From Bradyrhizobium sp. Ghvi (lineage in GTDB: Bacteria > Pseudomonadota > Alphaproteobacteria > Rhizobiales > Xanthobacteraceae), in NCBI RefSeq assembly GCF_900115265.1, contig NZ_FOVU01000004.1:62001-126000 (forward strand): a stretch of 64,000 nucleotides of DNA, written 5' to 3'. A model generated the notes under the pieces. That model did no database searches. It was not told the origin of the DNA and was given only the letters and a program-made list of their open reading frames with translations. Below are positions 43,365-52,344 of the stretch, piece by piece. A program made the translations under genes and the position numbers. Numbering within the stretch: the first letter of the stretch is position 1; each line of letters begins with the position of its first letter.

Positions 43365-44336
43365 TTACTCCGCCGCCTCCAAGGCATGGACCGAGAACAT
43401 CTTCGCTGCATCCGTCCAGCTCTCGCGCACGCGCCAGCCGGCGCCTTGTGCCAGCGCGGCGAAGCGCTCGATGCTGTATTTGTAGCTGTTCTCGGTATGG
43501 ATGCTCTCGCCCGGCTTGAACGAGAAGCTGGTGCCGAGCAGGCGCACGGTCTGGCTCTTGCGGCTGATCAGATGCATCTCGATGCGATGACACGCGTGAT
43601 TGTAGATCGCCCGATGGGTGAAGGCGGAGAGGTCGAAATTGCCGCCGAGCTCGCGGTTGATCCGCACCAGGACATTGAGATTGAAGCGCGCGGTGACGCC
43701 GGCCGCATCATTATAGGCGGCATGGAGCAGGCGCTCTTCCTTCTCGAGGTCGGCGCCGACGATCATCTGCGCGCCGCGGCCGAGGATTTGGCGAGCGCTC
43801 TTCAGGAACGCCTGCGCTTCGTGCGGTTCGAAATTGCCGATGGTCGAGCCGGGGAAGAAGCCGACTTTGGGCATTGACGCGACCGCCTTCGGCAGCTCGA
43901 ACGGCGTGGTGAAATCGGCGGCCACCGGATAGATGCCGAGCGCAGGGAAATCGCGCTTCAAGCCGTTGGCCTGCGCCTGAAGGAAGTCGCCGGAGATGTC
44001 GACCGGAACATAAGCTGCGAATTTCGCCTGGTTCAGCAGCAGCCGGACCTTCGTGGTCGCGCCGGCGCCGAACTCGACCAGCGCGGCATTTTCCGGAATG
44101 ATCTTCGCGATCTCGCTGCCGCGCTCTTTCAGGATCGATAGCTCGGTGCGCGTCGGATAATATTCCGGCAGGCGCGTGATCGCCTCGAACAGCTCCGATC
44201 CCGTCGCGTCGTAGAAATATTTCGGCGACAGTTTCTTCGGCTGCTGCGAGAGGTCCTCAATGGCCTCGCGGGCGAAGACAGTGGTCTGCTCGTCGGGAAG
44301 ATGGGCTTCGGCCAAAGCGCTGGCGTGCACATTCAT
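43365..44336 (-). CDS. egtD: L-histidine N-alpha-methyltransferase EgtD
   Basis: EgtD makes hercynine (trimethylhistidine) from histidine and three SAM, the first step of ergothioneine synthesis. The 323-residue protein has KYFYDATGSELFEAIT and LPEYYPTRTE at the start, the SAM-binding FGAGATTKVRLLL, and GSTIGNFEPHEA, all typical. ATG 44336 follows AGGAGAGTATC. The stop is convergent with the LtrA gene, and egtB lies 50 bases upstream on the same strand. Confidence 0.95.
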   Translation of the reverse strand: MNVHASALAEAHLPDEQTTVFAREAIEDLSQQPKKLSPKYFYDATGSELFEAITRLPEYYPTRTELSILKERGSEIAKIIPENAALVEFGAGATTKVRLLLNQAKFAAYVPVDISGDFLQAQANGLKRDFPALGIYPVAADFTTPFELPKAVASMPKVGFFPGSTIGNFEPHEAQAFLKSARQILGRGAQMIVGADLEKEERLLHAAYNDAAGVTARFNLNVLVRINRELGGNFDLSAFTHRAIYNHACHRIEMHLISRKSQTVRLLGTSFSFKPGESIHTENSYKYSIERFAALAQGAGWRVRESWTDAAKMFSVHALEAAE

Positions 44337-44386
44337 GATACTCTCCTGAACGCGCTGTCCGGCGCGCATCGATCGTCGGATGAGAA

Positions 44387-45634
44387 CTAGAAATAGTCAG
44401 CGAGCCGCAACCCCGTGAATTGCCAACGGTGGTGCGGATAGAAGAAGTTGCGATAAGTGACGCGGCTGTGACCCACGGGCGTCGCCAGCGAGGAGCCGCG
44501 CAGCACGAGTTGGTTGACCATGAACTTGCCGTTATATTCGCCGAGCGCGCCTTCAATGGCGCGATAGCCGGGGTAGGGAGAATACGAAGAGCGGGTCCAC
44601 TGCCAGACGATGCCGAAGGCATCGTTGAGCTGCCCCGCGCGGGCCGCGACCTCCCATTCCATCTCGGTCGGCAGATGCTTGCCGGCCCAGCGCGCGAACG
44701 CATCGGCCTCGTAATAGCTGATATGGCAGACGGGCGCGTCCGGATCGACCGGCTTCAGGCCGGCGAGCGTCATCACTTGCCATCCGCCGTCGAGCTCGCG
44801 CCAATGACCCGGGGCCTGCCAGTCTTCCTTGCTGGCCGCGGCGAAGCCGTCCATCAGCCACAGCGTTGCTTTCGCGTAACCGCCATCGCGCATGAACGCG
44901 AGCCATTCGCCATTGGTGACGAGATTGCGGGCGACCTTCACCGGGCCGACGAGCGCGCGGTGCGCGGGCTTCTCGTTGTCGAAATGGAAGCTGTCGTCGA
45001 CGTGGCCGACGGTGTGGATGCCTTCATTGAGCGTCAGCCAGTCGTCGCCCGTGCGCGTCGCGGCCGGAAAGCGCCAGTCCTTGTCGTATGCCGGATAGAC
45101 CGGGTTCTGCGCGAAGGCGTGGAGGATGTCGGTGAACATCAATTCCTGATGCTGCTGCTCGTGGTTCAGCCCGACCTCGACCAGTGGCGCGATGGCGCGA
45201 AGCTTGTCCTCACCGGCGTCGCGGAAGAACTTGACGACCGCAGCATCGACATAGCTGCGATAGGCGCCGACCTCACCCGCGCTCGGCCGGGTGATGTCGC
45301 CGCGATGATTGCGGGCATGGCGCGGGCCCGCGCTGACGTAATAGGAATTGAACAGGAAGGCGAAGTCGGGATGGAAAGGCCGGTAGCCTGGCGCATGCTC
45401 CCCGAGCAGAAACTGCTCCCAGAACCAGGTGGTATGGGCCCGGTGCCATTTGGTTGGACTTGCATCCGGCATCGATTGGATCTGCTGATCCTCCGGCGAA
45501 AGCGGCGCCGCCCGGCGCTCGGTCTCGTTGCGCACGGCAAGAAAGGCGGTCTCGAGCCCTTGAGCGAGGCCGCCTGGGGCGACCGACGGTGACGAAAGCG
45601 GCGGCGTGGCCGTAGCGGAGGCTTGTTTCGTCAC
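44387..45634 (-). CDS. egtB: Ergothioneine biosynthesis protein EgtB (non-heme iron sulfoxide synthase)
   Basis: EgtB joins hercynine to a thiol (gamma-glutamylcysteine or cysteine) with O2 to form a sulfoxide. The 415-residue protein has an N-terminal DinB-like domain with the iron-binding motif NHEQQHQEL (H-x3-H-x-E) and an upstream His in KWHRAHTTWFWEQ, and a C-terminal FGE-sulfatase domain (HLPTEMEWEVAARAG, then a closing TGLRLADYF). The GTG at 45634 is preferred because GGAG precedes it; a TTG at 45685 is also open. The later lyase gene egtE is not in this window. Confidence 0.93.
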   Translation of the reverse strand: MTKQASATATPPLSSPSVAPGGLAQGLETAFLAVRNETERRAAPLSPEDQQIQSMPDASPTKWHRAHTTWFWEQFLLGEHAPGYRPFHPDFAFLFNSYYVSAGPRHARNHRGDITRPSAGEVGAYRSYVDAAVVKFFRDAGEDKLRAIAPLVEVGLNHEQQHQELMFTDILHAFAQNPVYPAYDKDWRFPAATRTGDDWLTLNEGIHTVGHVDDSFHFDNEKPAHRALVGPVKVARNLVTNGEWLAFMRDGGYAKATLWLMDGFAAASKEDWQAPGHWRELDGGWQVMTLAGLKPVDPDAPVCHISYYEADAFARWAGKHLPTEMEWEVAARAGQLNDAFGIVWQWTRSSYSPYPGYRAIEGALGEYNGKFMVNQLVLRGSSLATPVGHSRVTYRNFFYPHHRWQFTGLRLADYF

Positions 45635-45740
45635 GTTTTTCTCCAGACAGGACAAGAGAACGTTGTTGGCGAGACCCGGTTCCAAAACCAGGGTTCGTCC
45701 TAGATAGGGGCTCCGTTACGGTATGAAAGTCCTCTCCGGC

Positions 45741-45758
45741 GATGATATTAATGTCATC
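45741..45758. promoter_or_regulatory. Near-perfect 18-base palindrome between egtB and grxD
   Basis: GATGATATTAATGTCATC matches its own reverse complement at 16 of 18 positions. It stands in the AT-richer 290-base gap between divergent egtB and grxD and looks like a dimeric regulator site. The regulator is unknown; it does not resemble the Irr control element closely. Confidence 0.5.
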
Positions 45759-45924
45759 AGGCTATGGAGCCGGCCCGGGGCAAACTGCCCGCCGCGAACC
45801 TGTCGCCGCCATTTTACTTTGGATGCACAACGGTTTGGGCTACATATATAGGCAGGTATCGGGTTTAAATCGGCCGAGCCGGCCCGAGGGATTTGTTAAG
45901 GGCTCTGCCCAGAAGGACACGGAT

Positions 45925-46251
45925 ATGAGCATTGCGGAATTCATCGACAACGAAGTGAAGTCGAACGACGTGGTTCTGTTCATGAAGGGGACACCGCAAT
46001 TTCCGCAATGCGGGTTCTCCGGCCAGGTCGTCCAGATCCTCGACCATATCGGCGTCGGCTATAAGGGCCTCAACGTGCTGGAATCCGCTGAGCTCCGCAA
46101 CGGCATCAAGGAATACTCGAACTGGCCGACGATTCCGCAGCTCTACGTGAAGGGCGAGTTCGTCGGCGGCTGTGACATCGTCCGCGAGATGTTCCAGGCC
46201 GGTGAATTGCAGCAGCTCTTCTCCGAGAAGGGCGTCGTCGTCGCGGCCTGA
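45925..46251 (+). CDS. grxD: Monothiol glutaredoxin, CGFS type
   Basis: Grx4-type protein that binds and transfers [2Fe-2S] clusters with glutathione and partners with BolA-family proteins. The 108-residue sequence has [19 protein letters not shown] with the CGFS site at residues 29-32, the cis-proline stretch [19 protein letters not shown] and a normal C-terminus. ATG 45925 ([11 protein letters not shown]) is the conserved start. The macrodomain gene starts 3 bases after its stop. Confidence 0.95.
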   Translation: MSIAEFIDNEVKSNDVVLFMKGTPQFPQCGFSGQVVQILDHIGVGYKGLNVLESAELRNGIKEYSNWPTIPQLYVKGEFVGGCDIVREMFQAGELQQLFSEKGVVVAA

Positions 46252-46254
46252 TCC

Positions 46255-46806
46255 GTGACGGTGCTGACCCGCCGGATCGGCGGCGTCCAGCTCGATGTCA
46301 TCGTTGCCGACATCACAACGTTGAGCGTTGGCGCCATCGTCAACGCCGCCAATACGTCGCTCCTTGGCGGGGGCGGCGTAGACGGCGCGATCCATCGGGC
46401 GGCCGGTCCCGAGCTCGTCGCCGAGTGCCGCATGCTGCACGGCTGCAAGACCGGCGACGCCAAGATCACCGGGGGATATCGGCTTAAGGCCGCGCATGTG
46501 ATCCACACCGTCGGGCCGGTCTGGAACGGCGGCACGCGCGGCGAGGACGATCTACTCGCCTCCTGCTATCGGCGCGCGATGGAACTATGCGGCAAGCACA
46601 GCCTGACCTCGGTGGCATTTCCCGCGATTTCGACCGGCATCTATCATTTTCCGGCCGACCGGGCGGCCGAGATCGCCATTCGCAGCACTATCGAAGGACT
46701 CACCGCCGCACCATCCGTTGCTCGGGTCGTTTTCTGCTGCTTCTCCGAGCCAAGCGCCGAGCTCCATGCCGAGGCGCTCGCGCGGCACAGCAGCCCTTGT
46801 GCCTGA
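46255..46806 (+). CDS. Macrodomain protein, O-acetyl-ADP-ribose deacetylase-like
   Basis: A 183-residue macrodomain of the YmdB/MacroD type. ADP-ribose-binding motifs are [20 protein letters not shown] and the C-terminal-side loop [23 protein letters not shown] is also conserved. Such proteins hydrolyse O-acetyl-ADP-ribose or remove ADP-ribose from acidic residues. The start is GTG 46255, right after grxD, which suggests coupled translation. Confidence 0.92.
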   Translation: MTVLTRRIGGVQLDVIVADITTLSVGAIVNAANTSLLGGGGVDGAIHRAAGPELVAECRMLHGCKTGDAKITGGYRLKAAHVIHTVGPVWNGGTRGEDDLLASCYRRAMELCGKHSLTSVAFPAISTGIYHFPADRAAEIAIRSTIEGLTAAPSVARVVFCCFSEPSAELHAEALARHSSPCA

Positions 46807-46851
46807 CGACCCGCCCGGTACACTTCGCCGGCCATGTTCCGGGGAGGGGAT

Positions 46852-48138
46852 ATGATTTTAAGTTTCGGACGATTTGCCTTGCTCTGCGGGGCGCTTCTAT
46901 CGCTCGGCGCGATGTCGGTCGCGCGCGCGGAAGGCACTTACGAGATTCCCGCCGGCGCCCATTTCAACCAGGACAAGCTCGCCAAGGTCAGCGAGTTCTT
47001 CGAGAACGAGGTCGCGACCGGCAAGATCGCGGGGGCAACCGTGCTGATCAAGCAGCACGGCAAGCCGGTCTATCACGAAGCCTTCGGCGTGCAGGACGTG
47101 GTGAGCAAGGCGCCGATCACCGACAAGACCATCTTCCGCCTGTTCTCGATGAGCAAAGCGATCACCTCCGTCGTCGCGATGCAATTGATCGAGGACGGCA
47201 AGATCAAGCTCGACGATCCGCTCTCGAAATACATCCCGTCCTTTGCCAATGTGAAGGTCGGCGTCGAAAAGAAAGCCGAGGACGGAACCAAGTCGCTCGA
47301 GCTCGTGCCGCCCAACCGGCCGATCACCATCCACGATTTGATGACCCACACCTCGGGCATTACCTATGGTTTCTACGGCGACAGCCTGGTCCGCAAGGCC
47401 TATCGCGACGCCAACATCTACGCAGGCGATTTCGACCTCGCCGAGTTCGCCGAGCGCATCGCCAAGCTGCCGCTGCACAACCAGCCGGGCGCGCTCTGGC
47501 AATACGGTCATTCCACCGACGTCCTGGCGCGCGTGATGGAGATCGCGGCCGGTAAGCCGCTGATCGACATCATGCGGGAGAAACTGCTCGACCCGCTCGG
47601 GATGGTCGATACCGGCTTCTTCGTCACCGACCCCGCCAAGCAGAAGCTTCTGGCGCAGCCGGTTCCGAATGACAGTGACTTCCGTGTCGGCCGCATCAAC
47701 GATCCGACCGTCGTCAAGAAGATCCAGTTCGCCAGCGGCGGCATGGTGACGACCATGGCCGACTATGAGCGCTTCGCCCAGATGCTGCTCAACGGCGGCA
47801 CGCTCGACGGCAAGACCATTTTGAAGCCCGCGACGTTCAAGCTGATGACGACCGACCAGATCGGCCCGAATTCAGGCGTCGATCGCGATTATTTCTATTT
47901 CCCCGGCGATGGCTTCGGCTTCGGCCTCGGGCTTGCAATCCGCACCGATCCCGGCAACGCCAAGCCGCCGCCGCCCGGCGACCTCGGCGAGCTGAAATGG
48001 GATGGCGCCTCCGGCTGCTATTTCGTGATCGATCCCAAGCAAGACATGTTCTTCGTCCTGCTGGAGCAGACCCCGAGCGAGCGCCAGCGCGTGCAGCGGA
48101 CGCTGAAGCAGTTGATCTATGAGGCCATGGAGAACTGA
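46852..48138 (+). CDS. Serine hydrolase of the beta-lactamase/transpeptidase (class C-like) family, copy 1
   Basis: A 428-residue exported enzyme. A signal peptide (FALLCGALLSLGAMSVARA) is followed by the SxxK catalytic motif SMSK at residues 99-102 and later YGHSTDVLARVME, then a C-terminal GFGFGLGLAIRT. The overall pattern is that of EstB-like esterases and 6-aminohexanoate-type hydrolases rather than true beta-lactamases. ATG 46852 has GGGAGGGGAT just before it. The substrate is unknown. A paralogue overlaps its 3' end. Confidence 0.88.
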   Translation: MILSFGRFALLCGALLSLGAMSVARAEGTYEIPAGAHFNQDKLAKVSEFFENEVATGKIAGATVLIKQHGKPVYHEAFGVQDVVSKAPITDKTIFRLFSMSKAITSVVAMQLIEDGKIKLDDPLSKYIPSFANVKVGVEKKAEDGTKSLELVPPNRPITIHDLMTHTSGITYGFYGDSLVRKAYRDANIYAGDFDLAEFAERIAKLPLHNQPGALWQYGHSTDVLARVMEIAAGKPLIDIMREKLLDPLGMVDTGFFVTDPAKQKLLAQPVPNDSDFRVGRINDPTVVKKIQFASGGMVTTMADYERFAQMLLNGGTLDGKTILKPATFKLMTTDQIGPNSGVDRDYFYFPGDGFGFGLGLAIRTDPGNAKPPPPGDLGELKWDGASGCYFVIDPKQDMFFVLLEQTPSERQRVQRTLKQLIYEAMEN

Positions 48139-49375
48139 GGCTCTCGTCCTCGTTGCCGCGTTTGCTCTGCTGATCGCTGCGGCGCGGCCGGTCCGCGCCG
48201 AAATGCCGCTCGCCCGCAGCTTCACGGCTGCGGGACTTGCGCGCGTCAGCGCGTTTCTCGGTGGCGAGGTCGCCGCCGGCAGGATTCCCGGCGCGATCCT
48301 GCTGATCCAGCAGCACGGCAAGCCCGTGCTCTCCGAAACGTTTGGCCTGCGCAACGCGCGGACGGCGCAGCCGATGACGGAGGACACCATCTTTCGCCTC
48401 TACTCGATGTCGAAGCCGATTACCTCGGTGGCGGCGATGATGCTGGTCGACGACGGCAAGCTCGTGCTCGACGATGCTGTCGCGAAATACATTCCGGCCT
48501 TCGCCGATGTGCAGGTTGGCGTCCCCGCGGCCGACGGCAAGCTGGCGCTCCAGCCGCTGACGCGGCCGATCACGGTGCGCGACCTGCTTCGACATACCTC
48601 CGGCATCACCTACGGCTTTTACGGCGACAGTCACGTGCGCAGGCTCTATGCGCAGGCCGGCCTGTTCGACGGCGATCCCGATAACGCGGAGTTCGTCGCG
48701 CGGCTCGCGCGCCTGCCGCTGGCCGAGCAGCCGGGAACGCTGTGGGATTATGGCCATTCCACCGACGTGCTCGGGCGGGTGATCGAGGTGATCTCGGGCC
48801 TGTCGCTCTATCAATTCGAGAAGCAGCGGCTGCTCGATCCCTTGGGGATGCGGGACACCGCATTCTTCGTCGCCGACGAGGCCAAGCGGCCGCTGATCGC
48901 CGAGCCCTTGCCTGGCGACTGGTTCGACCGTCCCGTCGCCGGCATCACCGAGGCGACAGCGCCGCGTCGCTGGGAATCCGGCGGCGCCGGCATGGTCGGC
49001 ACGATTCGCGACTACGCGCGCTTTGCGCAAATGCTGCTCAATGGCGGCGAGCTCGATGGTCGCCGCTATCTCAGGCGCGAGACGGTGGCGCTGATGGCGT
49101 CGGAGCAGATCGGCGAGGGGAGCGGCGTGATGAAGGATCCCGGGTTTTACTTTCCGGGGCGCGACAGCGGCTTTGGTCTCGGCTTTGCCGTGCGCACTGT
49201 GGCCAACGGCCCGTTGCCGGCGGGCGAATTCCGCTGGGACGGTGTCGCCGGCACCTTCTTTTTCATTGATCCCGCCGACGATATGTTCGTGATCTGCATG
49301 ATGCAGTCGCCCGCGCAACGCGGCCCGATCGAGGACGAGCTGAAGCAGCTGGTCTATACGGCGTTGGTGCGCTGA
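48119..49375 (+). CDS. Serine hydrolase of the beta-lactamase/transpeptidase family, copy 2
   Basis: A 418-residue paralogue of the preceding gene: signal peptide (ALVLVAAFALLIAAARPVRA), SxxK motif SMSK at residues 96-99, TSGITYGFYGDS and YGHSTDVLGRVIE shared with copy 1, and GFGLGFAVRT near the end. Its ATG lies inside the last codons of copy 1 (20-base overlap), so the two are translationally linked and arose by tandem duplication. The stop abuts the threonine aldolase stop on the other strand. Confidence 0.88.
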   Translation: MRPWRTEALVLVAAFALLIAAARPVRAEMPLARSFTAAGLARVSAFLGGEVAAGRIPGAILLIQQHGKPVLSETFGLRNARTAQPMTEDTIFRLYSMSKPITSVAAMMLVDDGKLVLDDAVAKYIPAFADVQVGVPAADGKLALQPLTRPITVRDLLRHTSGITYGFYGDSHVRRLYAQAGLFDGDPDNAEFVARLARLPLAEQPGTLWDYGHSTDVLGRVIEVISGLSLYQFEKQRLLDPLGMRDTAFFVADEAKRPLIAEPLPGDWFDRPVAGITEATAPRRWESGGAGMVGTIRDYARFAQMLLNGGELDGRRYLRRETVALMASEQIGEGSGVMKDPGFYFPGRDSGFGLGFAVRTVANGPLPAGEFRWDGVAGTFFFIDPADDMFVICMMQSPAQRGPIEDELKQLVYTALVR

Positions 49376-50443
49376 TTACGCTGCGCGCACGATCTCCCGG
49401 ACGTGTCCGATCATCTCTTCGATCTGACCGGCATTGACGTCGAGATGGGTGCAGGCACGGATGCGGCCGTCCATCATCGCGAGCGACACGCCGCGCTGAC
49501 GCAGCGCCGCGACCATCTTGTCGCCGGGAACGCCGGCGCCGTCGGGCTTGAAGAATACGAGATTGGTCTCGGGCTCCTGCACCTCGATGCCTGGTATCTG
49601 CGACAGTCCGCGTGCGAGCGCGCGCGCATTGGCGTGGTCGTCGGCAAGGCGCTCGACGTGATGATCGAGCGCGTAGATGCAGGCGGCGGCGCAGATGCCG
49701 GCCTGCCGCATCGAGCCGCCAAGGCGCTGCTTCCATTGCCAGACCGCATCGATGAAGGCGCGGGAGCCCGCGAGCACGCCGCCGATCGGTGCGCCCAATC
49801 CCTTGGAAAAGTCGATCCAGGCCGAATCCCAGCCTGCGGTCATATCGCGCGGGGAGATGCCGCTTGCCACGGTGGCGTTGAGGAGGCGCGCGCCGTCCAT
49901 GTGGGTGACGAGGCCGTGTTGCCTGGCGATCGCGACGATCTCGTCGAGCGCGGCTTTCTTCCAGACCGTGCCGCCGCCGATATTGGCGGTCTGCTCGACG
50001 CTGACGACGGTTTGCGGCGGCTGGTAGCGCGTGCGCGGGTGCAGCGCCTTGCGGAACGTCTCCGGCGTGAACTGGCCGTCCGGGCCCTTGAGCTGCGTGA
50101 CCTGGAAGCCGCCGATCGCAGCATGCGCGCCGCCCTCGCGGGCGATTATGTGCGCGGTTTCGTGCGCGAGAATCTCGTCGCCCGGACGACAATGCACCAG
50201 CGTCGCGGTGACGTTGCACATCGTGCCCGAGGGCATGTAGACGGCCGCCTCCTTGCCGAGCAGCGCGGCGACGCGCTCGCACAGCGCATTCACGGTCGGA
50301 TCGTCCCCGACCTGCTCGTCGCCGACTTCCGCCCGCGCCATCGCCTCGCGCATCCCAGTTGTCGGCTTGGTCTGCGTGTCCGAGAGCAGATTGATGCGCA
50401 CCGGCGGCGCCTTGGGATCGATTGGGGGAGGGGTGTAGAGCAT
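49376..50443 (-). CDS. Low-specificity L-threonine aldolase
   Basis: A 355-residue PLP enzyme that splits threonine or allo-threonine to glycine and acetaldehyde. The family features are NLLSDTQTKPTTGMREAMA, EVGDEQVGDDPTVNALCERV (run split), and the PLP lysine Lys214 in DFSKGLGAPIGG. GGAG precedes ATG 50443. The glycine it makes could feed the gcv system at the other end of the window, though nothing shows a direct link. The rpsD terminator lies just upstream. Confidence 0.92.
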   Translation of the reverse strand: MLYTPPPIDPKAPPVRINLLSDTQTKPTTGMREAMARAEVGDEQVGDDPTVNALCERVAALLGKEAAVYMPSGTMCNVTATLVHCRPGDEILAHETAHIIAREGGAHAAIGGFQVTQLKGPDGQFTPETFRKALHPRTRYQPPQTVVSVEQTANIGGGTVWKKAALDEIVAIARQHGLVTHMDGARLLNATVASGISPRDMTAGWDSAWIDFSKGLGAPIGGVLAGSRAFIDAVWQWKQRLGGSMRQAGICAAACIYALDHHVERLADDHANARALARGLSQIPGIEVQEPETNLVFFKPDGAGVPGDKMVAALRQRGVSLAMMDGRIRACTHLDVNAGQIEEMIGHVREIVRAA

Positions 50444-50491
50444 GCGACGGCTCCTGAAAGCATTGCGGCCACTGAAATGTGGCTCTTAAGC

Positions 50492-50519
50492 AAAAAGGCC
50501 CCGGCGAACCGGGGCCTTT
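50492..50519 (-). terminator. Rho-independent terminator of rpsD
   Basis: Read on the minus strand, AAAGGCCCCGGTTCGCCGGG is followed by GCCTTTTTG: a ten-base stem (AAGGCCCCGG / CCGGGGCCTT) around a TTCG loop with a T-run. It lies 13 bases after the rpsD stop and before the threonine aldolase start. Confidence 0.92.
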
Positions 50520-50532
50520 CGATATTCAGATC

Positions 50533-51150
50533 TTAGCGCGAATAGAATTCGACGACCAGATGGGGCTCCATCTGCACCGGGAACGGCACGTCGGAGAGGC
50601 CGGGGACGCGCACGTACTTGGCCGTCATCTTGCCGTGGTCGACTTCGAGATAGTCGGGGGTGTCGCGCTCGGGGAGCTGGCTCGCTTCGAGGACGTGGGC
50701 GAGCTGCTTGGAGGCTTCCTTCACCTCGATCACGTCGCCGACCTTCACCTGGTAGCTCGAGATGTTGACCTTGCGGCCGTTCACCTTGATGTGGCCGTGG
50801 TTGATGAACTGGCGGGCGGCGAAGATCGTCGAGACGAACTTGGCGCGGTACACGACCGCGTCGAGACGACGCTCCAGGAGGCCGATCAGGTTCTCGCCGG
50901 TGTCACCCTTGAGGCGGCTCGCCTCGACATAAATGCCGTGGAACTGACGCTCGCTGATGTTGGCGTAGTAGCCCTTCAGCTTCTGCTTGGCGCGCAGCTG
51001 CACGCCGAAGTCGGAGAGCTTGCCCTTGCGGCGCTGGCCATGCTGGCCGGGGCCGTACTCGCGGCGGTTCACGGGGCTCTTCGGGCGGCCCCAGATGTTC
51101 TGGCCCATACGGCGATCGAGTTTGTACTTCGCCTCACTGCGCTTAGTCAT
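50533..51150 (-). CDS. rpsD: 30S ribosomal protein S4
   Basis: S4 binds 16S rRNA early in 30S assembly. The 205-residue protein begins [18 protein letters not shown], which is standard for alphaproteobacteria, and carries [19 protein letters not shown] and the S4 RNA-binding segment [23 protein letters not shown] lies before ATG 51150; an upstream frame to 51234 is not part of S4. A strong terminator follows it. Confidence 0.98.
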   Translation of the reverse strand: MTKRSEAKYKLDRRMGQNIWGRPKSPVNRREYGPGQHGQRRKGKLSDFGVQLRAKQKLKGYYANISERQFHGIYVEASRLKGDTGENLIGLLERRLDAVVYRAKFVSTIFAARQFINHGHIKVNGRKVNISSYQVKVGDVIEVKEASKQLAHVLEASQLPERDTPDYLEVDHGKMTAKYVRVPGLSDVPFPVQMEPHLVVEFYSR

Positions 51151-51258
51151 CGCGTCCTCTTCGGTTGCATGATTTGAGGAAACGCGCCCTCCTGTGTGAC
51201 GGGCTAGCCCGGCACTGACAGGTCCAATCCCCAAAGCCAGAGGGAGCGGACCACGGGT

Positions 51259-51291
51259 CGCGAAACGCTTCGCGGGCCGAAATCGGCCCGC
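51259..51291. other. Two overlapping hairpins between rpsD and the E2-like gene
   Basis: CGCGAA-ACGC-TTCGCG (51259-51274) and GCGGGCCGA-AA-TCGGCCCGC (51272-51291) share three bases, so only one can form fully at a time. They lie 109-141 bases upstream of rpsD and 58 bases after the E2-like stop. They may end the E2-like transcript or shape the rpsD leader; no U-run follows either one. Confidence 0.45.
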
Positions 51292-51348
51292 GAGCAGGGG
51301 GCTTTTAGGGGAGTTTGGGCCGATTTGTCAATGCGAATGACCCTGGAA

Positions 51349-52116
51349 TCAGGTCCGGACCGCTCGGATGGGCTTTAACCCCCCTGTCCGCAATTCGGCA
51401 GCGATTTCAGTGTTCAGGACCTGTTCCAGCCGAGTCAGAACCCTGGCGATGGGGGCGGCGTCCGTAACCCGGTGGTCCCAGCGGATCACAACGTGAATGG
51501 TCTGGTCGGGTTCGACCATCCCATAGCTGACAATGAAGGGCCCGGGCGTGATTGGGTGAAGCTCGCCACCGCCATAGGCTGCCACCGAGCTCACTGCGAA
51601 GCTGCCGAACCAATTGCCCCGCTGCCGGCCGAAATTGAGCCCCACGGCCCAGAACAGGCGCCGCAGCGGCAGCGGCAGGCGGGTCGCCCGCATGATCTTA
51701 CGGAACATCGGGACGTCGTCGATCGGGGCGGTCTTGGCGCGCCGGATCTCGGTATCAACCGCAGCGAGCGTCATGGCTTCCGGGGCCGCTATACGCTGCG
51801 GCATCACGCATTCCTCGCCGCCCTCGACCCGGGCGATGGCGACCAGTGCCACGCTCTTCGGCAGCTCGTAGAGCGACGGCCAGGGCCATTTGGCATAGAC
51901 GGTGCGCAGGACCGGCTCGTCCCTGGCGACGATGGCAAAAGCCTTGACGAACATCGCCGCCCAGCCCGCCGGCGCCATCGCGCCCGCTCGGGCCTCCAGC
52001 AGCGGGCGAATGTTGAGCGACCGCGACAATGAAACGAACGGCACGTCCATCGACGCCCGCATGAGATCGCAGATCAGGCGGCGCGGCAGCGAAATGGTCT
52101 TGGGCGTCCCGCGCAT
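51349..52116 (-). CDS. Stand-alone E2-like acyltransferase domain protein
   Basis: A 255-residue protein (from ATG 52116, preceded by AAGAGAG; a GTG at 52185 is also open) that resembles only the catalytic part of 2-oxoacid dehydrogenase E2 subunits and chloramphenicol acetyltransferase: LCDLMRASMDVPFVSLSRSL-type entry (seen as LICDLMRASMDVPFVSL), FGSFAVSSVAAYGGGELHPI and the closing VVIRWDHRVTDAAPIARVL with the catalytic-type His-Arg. The usual DG after DHRV is DA. No lipoyl or E1-binding domain is present. The acyl acceptor is unknown. Confidence 0.72.
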   Translation of the reverse strand: MRGTPKTISLPRRLICDLMRASMDVPFVSLSRSLNIRPLLEARAGAMAPAGWAAMFVKAFAIVARDEPVLRTVYAKWPWPSLYELPKSVALVAIARVEGGEECVMPQRIAAPEAMTLAAVDTEIRRAKTAPIDDVPMFRKIMRATRLPLPLRRLFWAVGLNFGRQRGNWFGSFAVSSVAAYGGGELHPITPGPFIVSYGMVEPDQTIHVVIRWDHRVTDAAPIARVLTRLEQVLNTEIAAELRTGGLKPIRAVRT

Positions 52117-52344
52117 CGCTCTCTTTCGGTCCCCGCGGATGAAAATATGGGCAACGAGCGCGTCGCCCGCTCGCCCCTTTAGCACAACCAGCCCGCCTTG
52201 GGGTGGTCAGTTCGTCCTACTATGGCACCGGCGAAACGGGCGGGTCTTTCTTGTCAGGGTTAGAAAAAGCTAGCAATTTCAAACCCTTAAGATCGCGGCT
52301 CCGACGTTATTCATCCCACCTGCCGTGAATCTCGCAGGAACCCC

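Noticed and set aside
47837..49318. A 493-codon minus-strand frame opposite the serine hydrolases
   Set aside because: Arginine/histidine-rich antisense sequence; both plus-strand genes have signal peptides and catalytic motifs.
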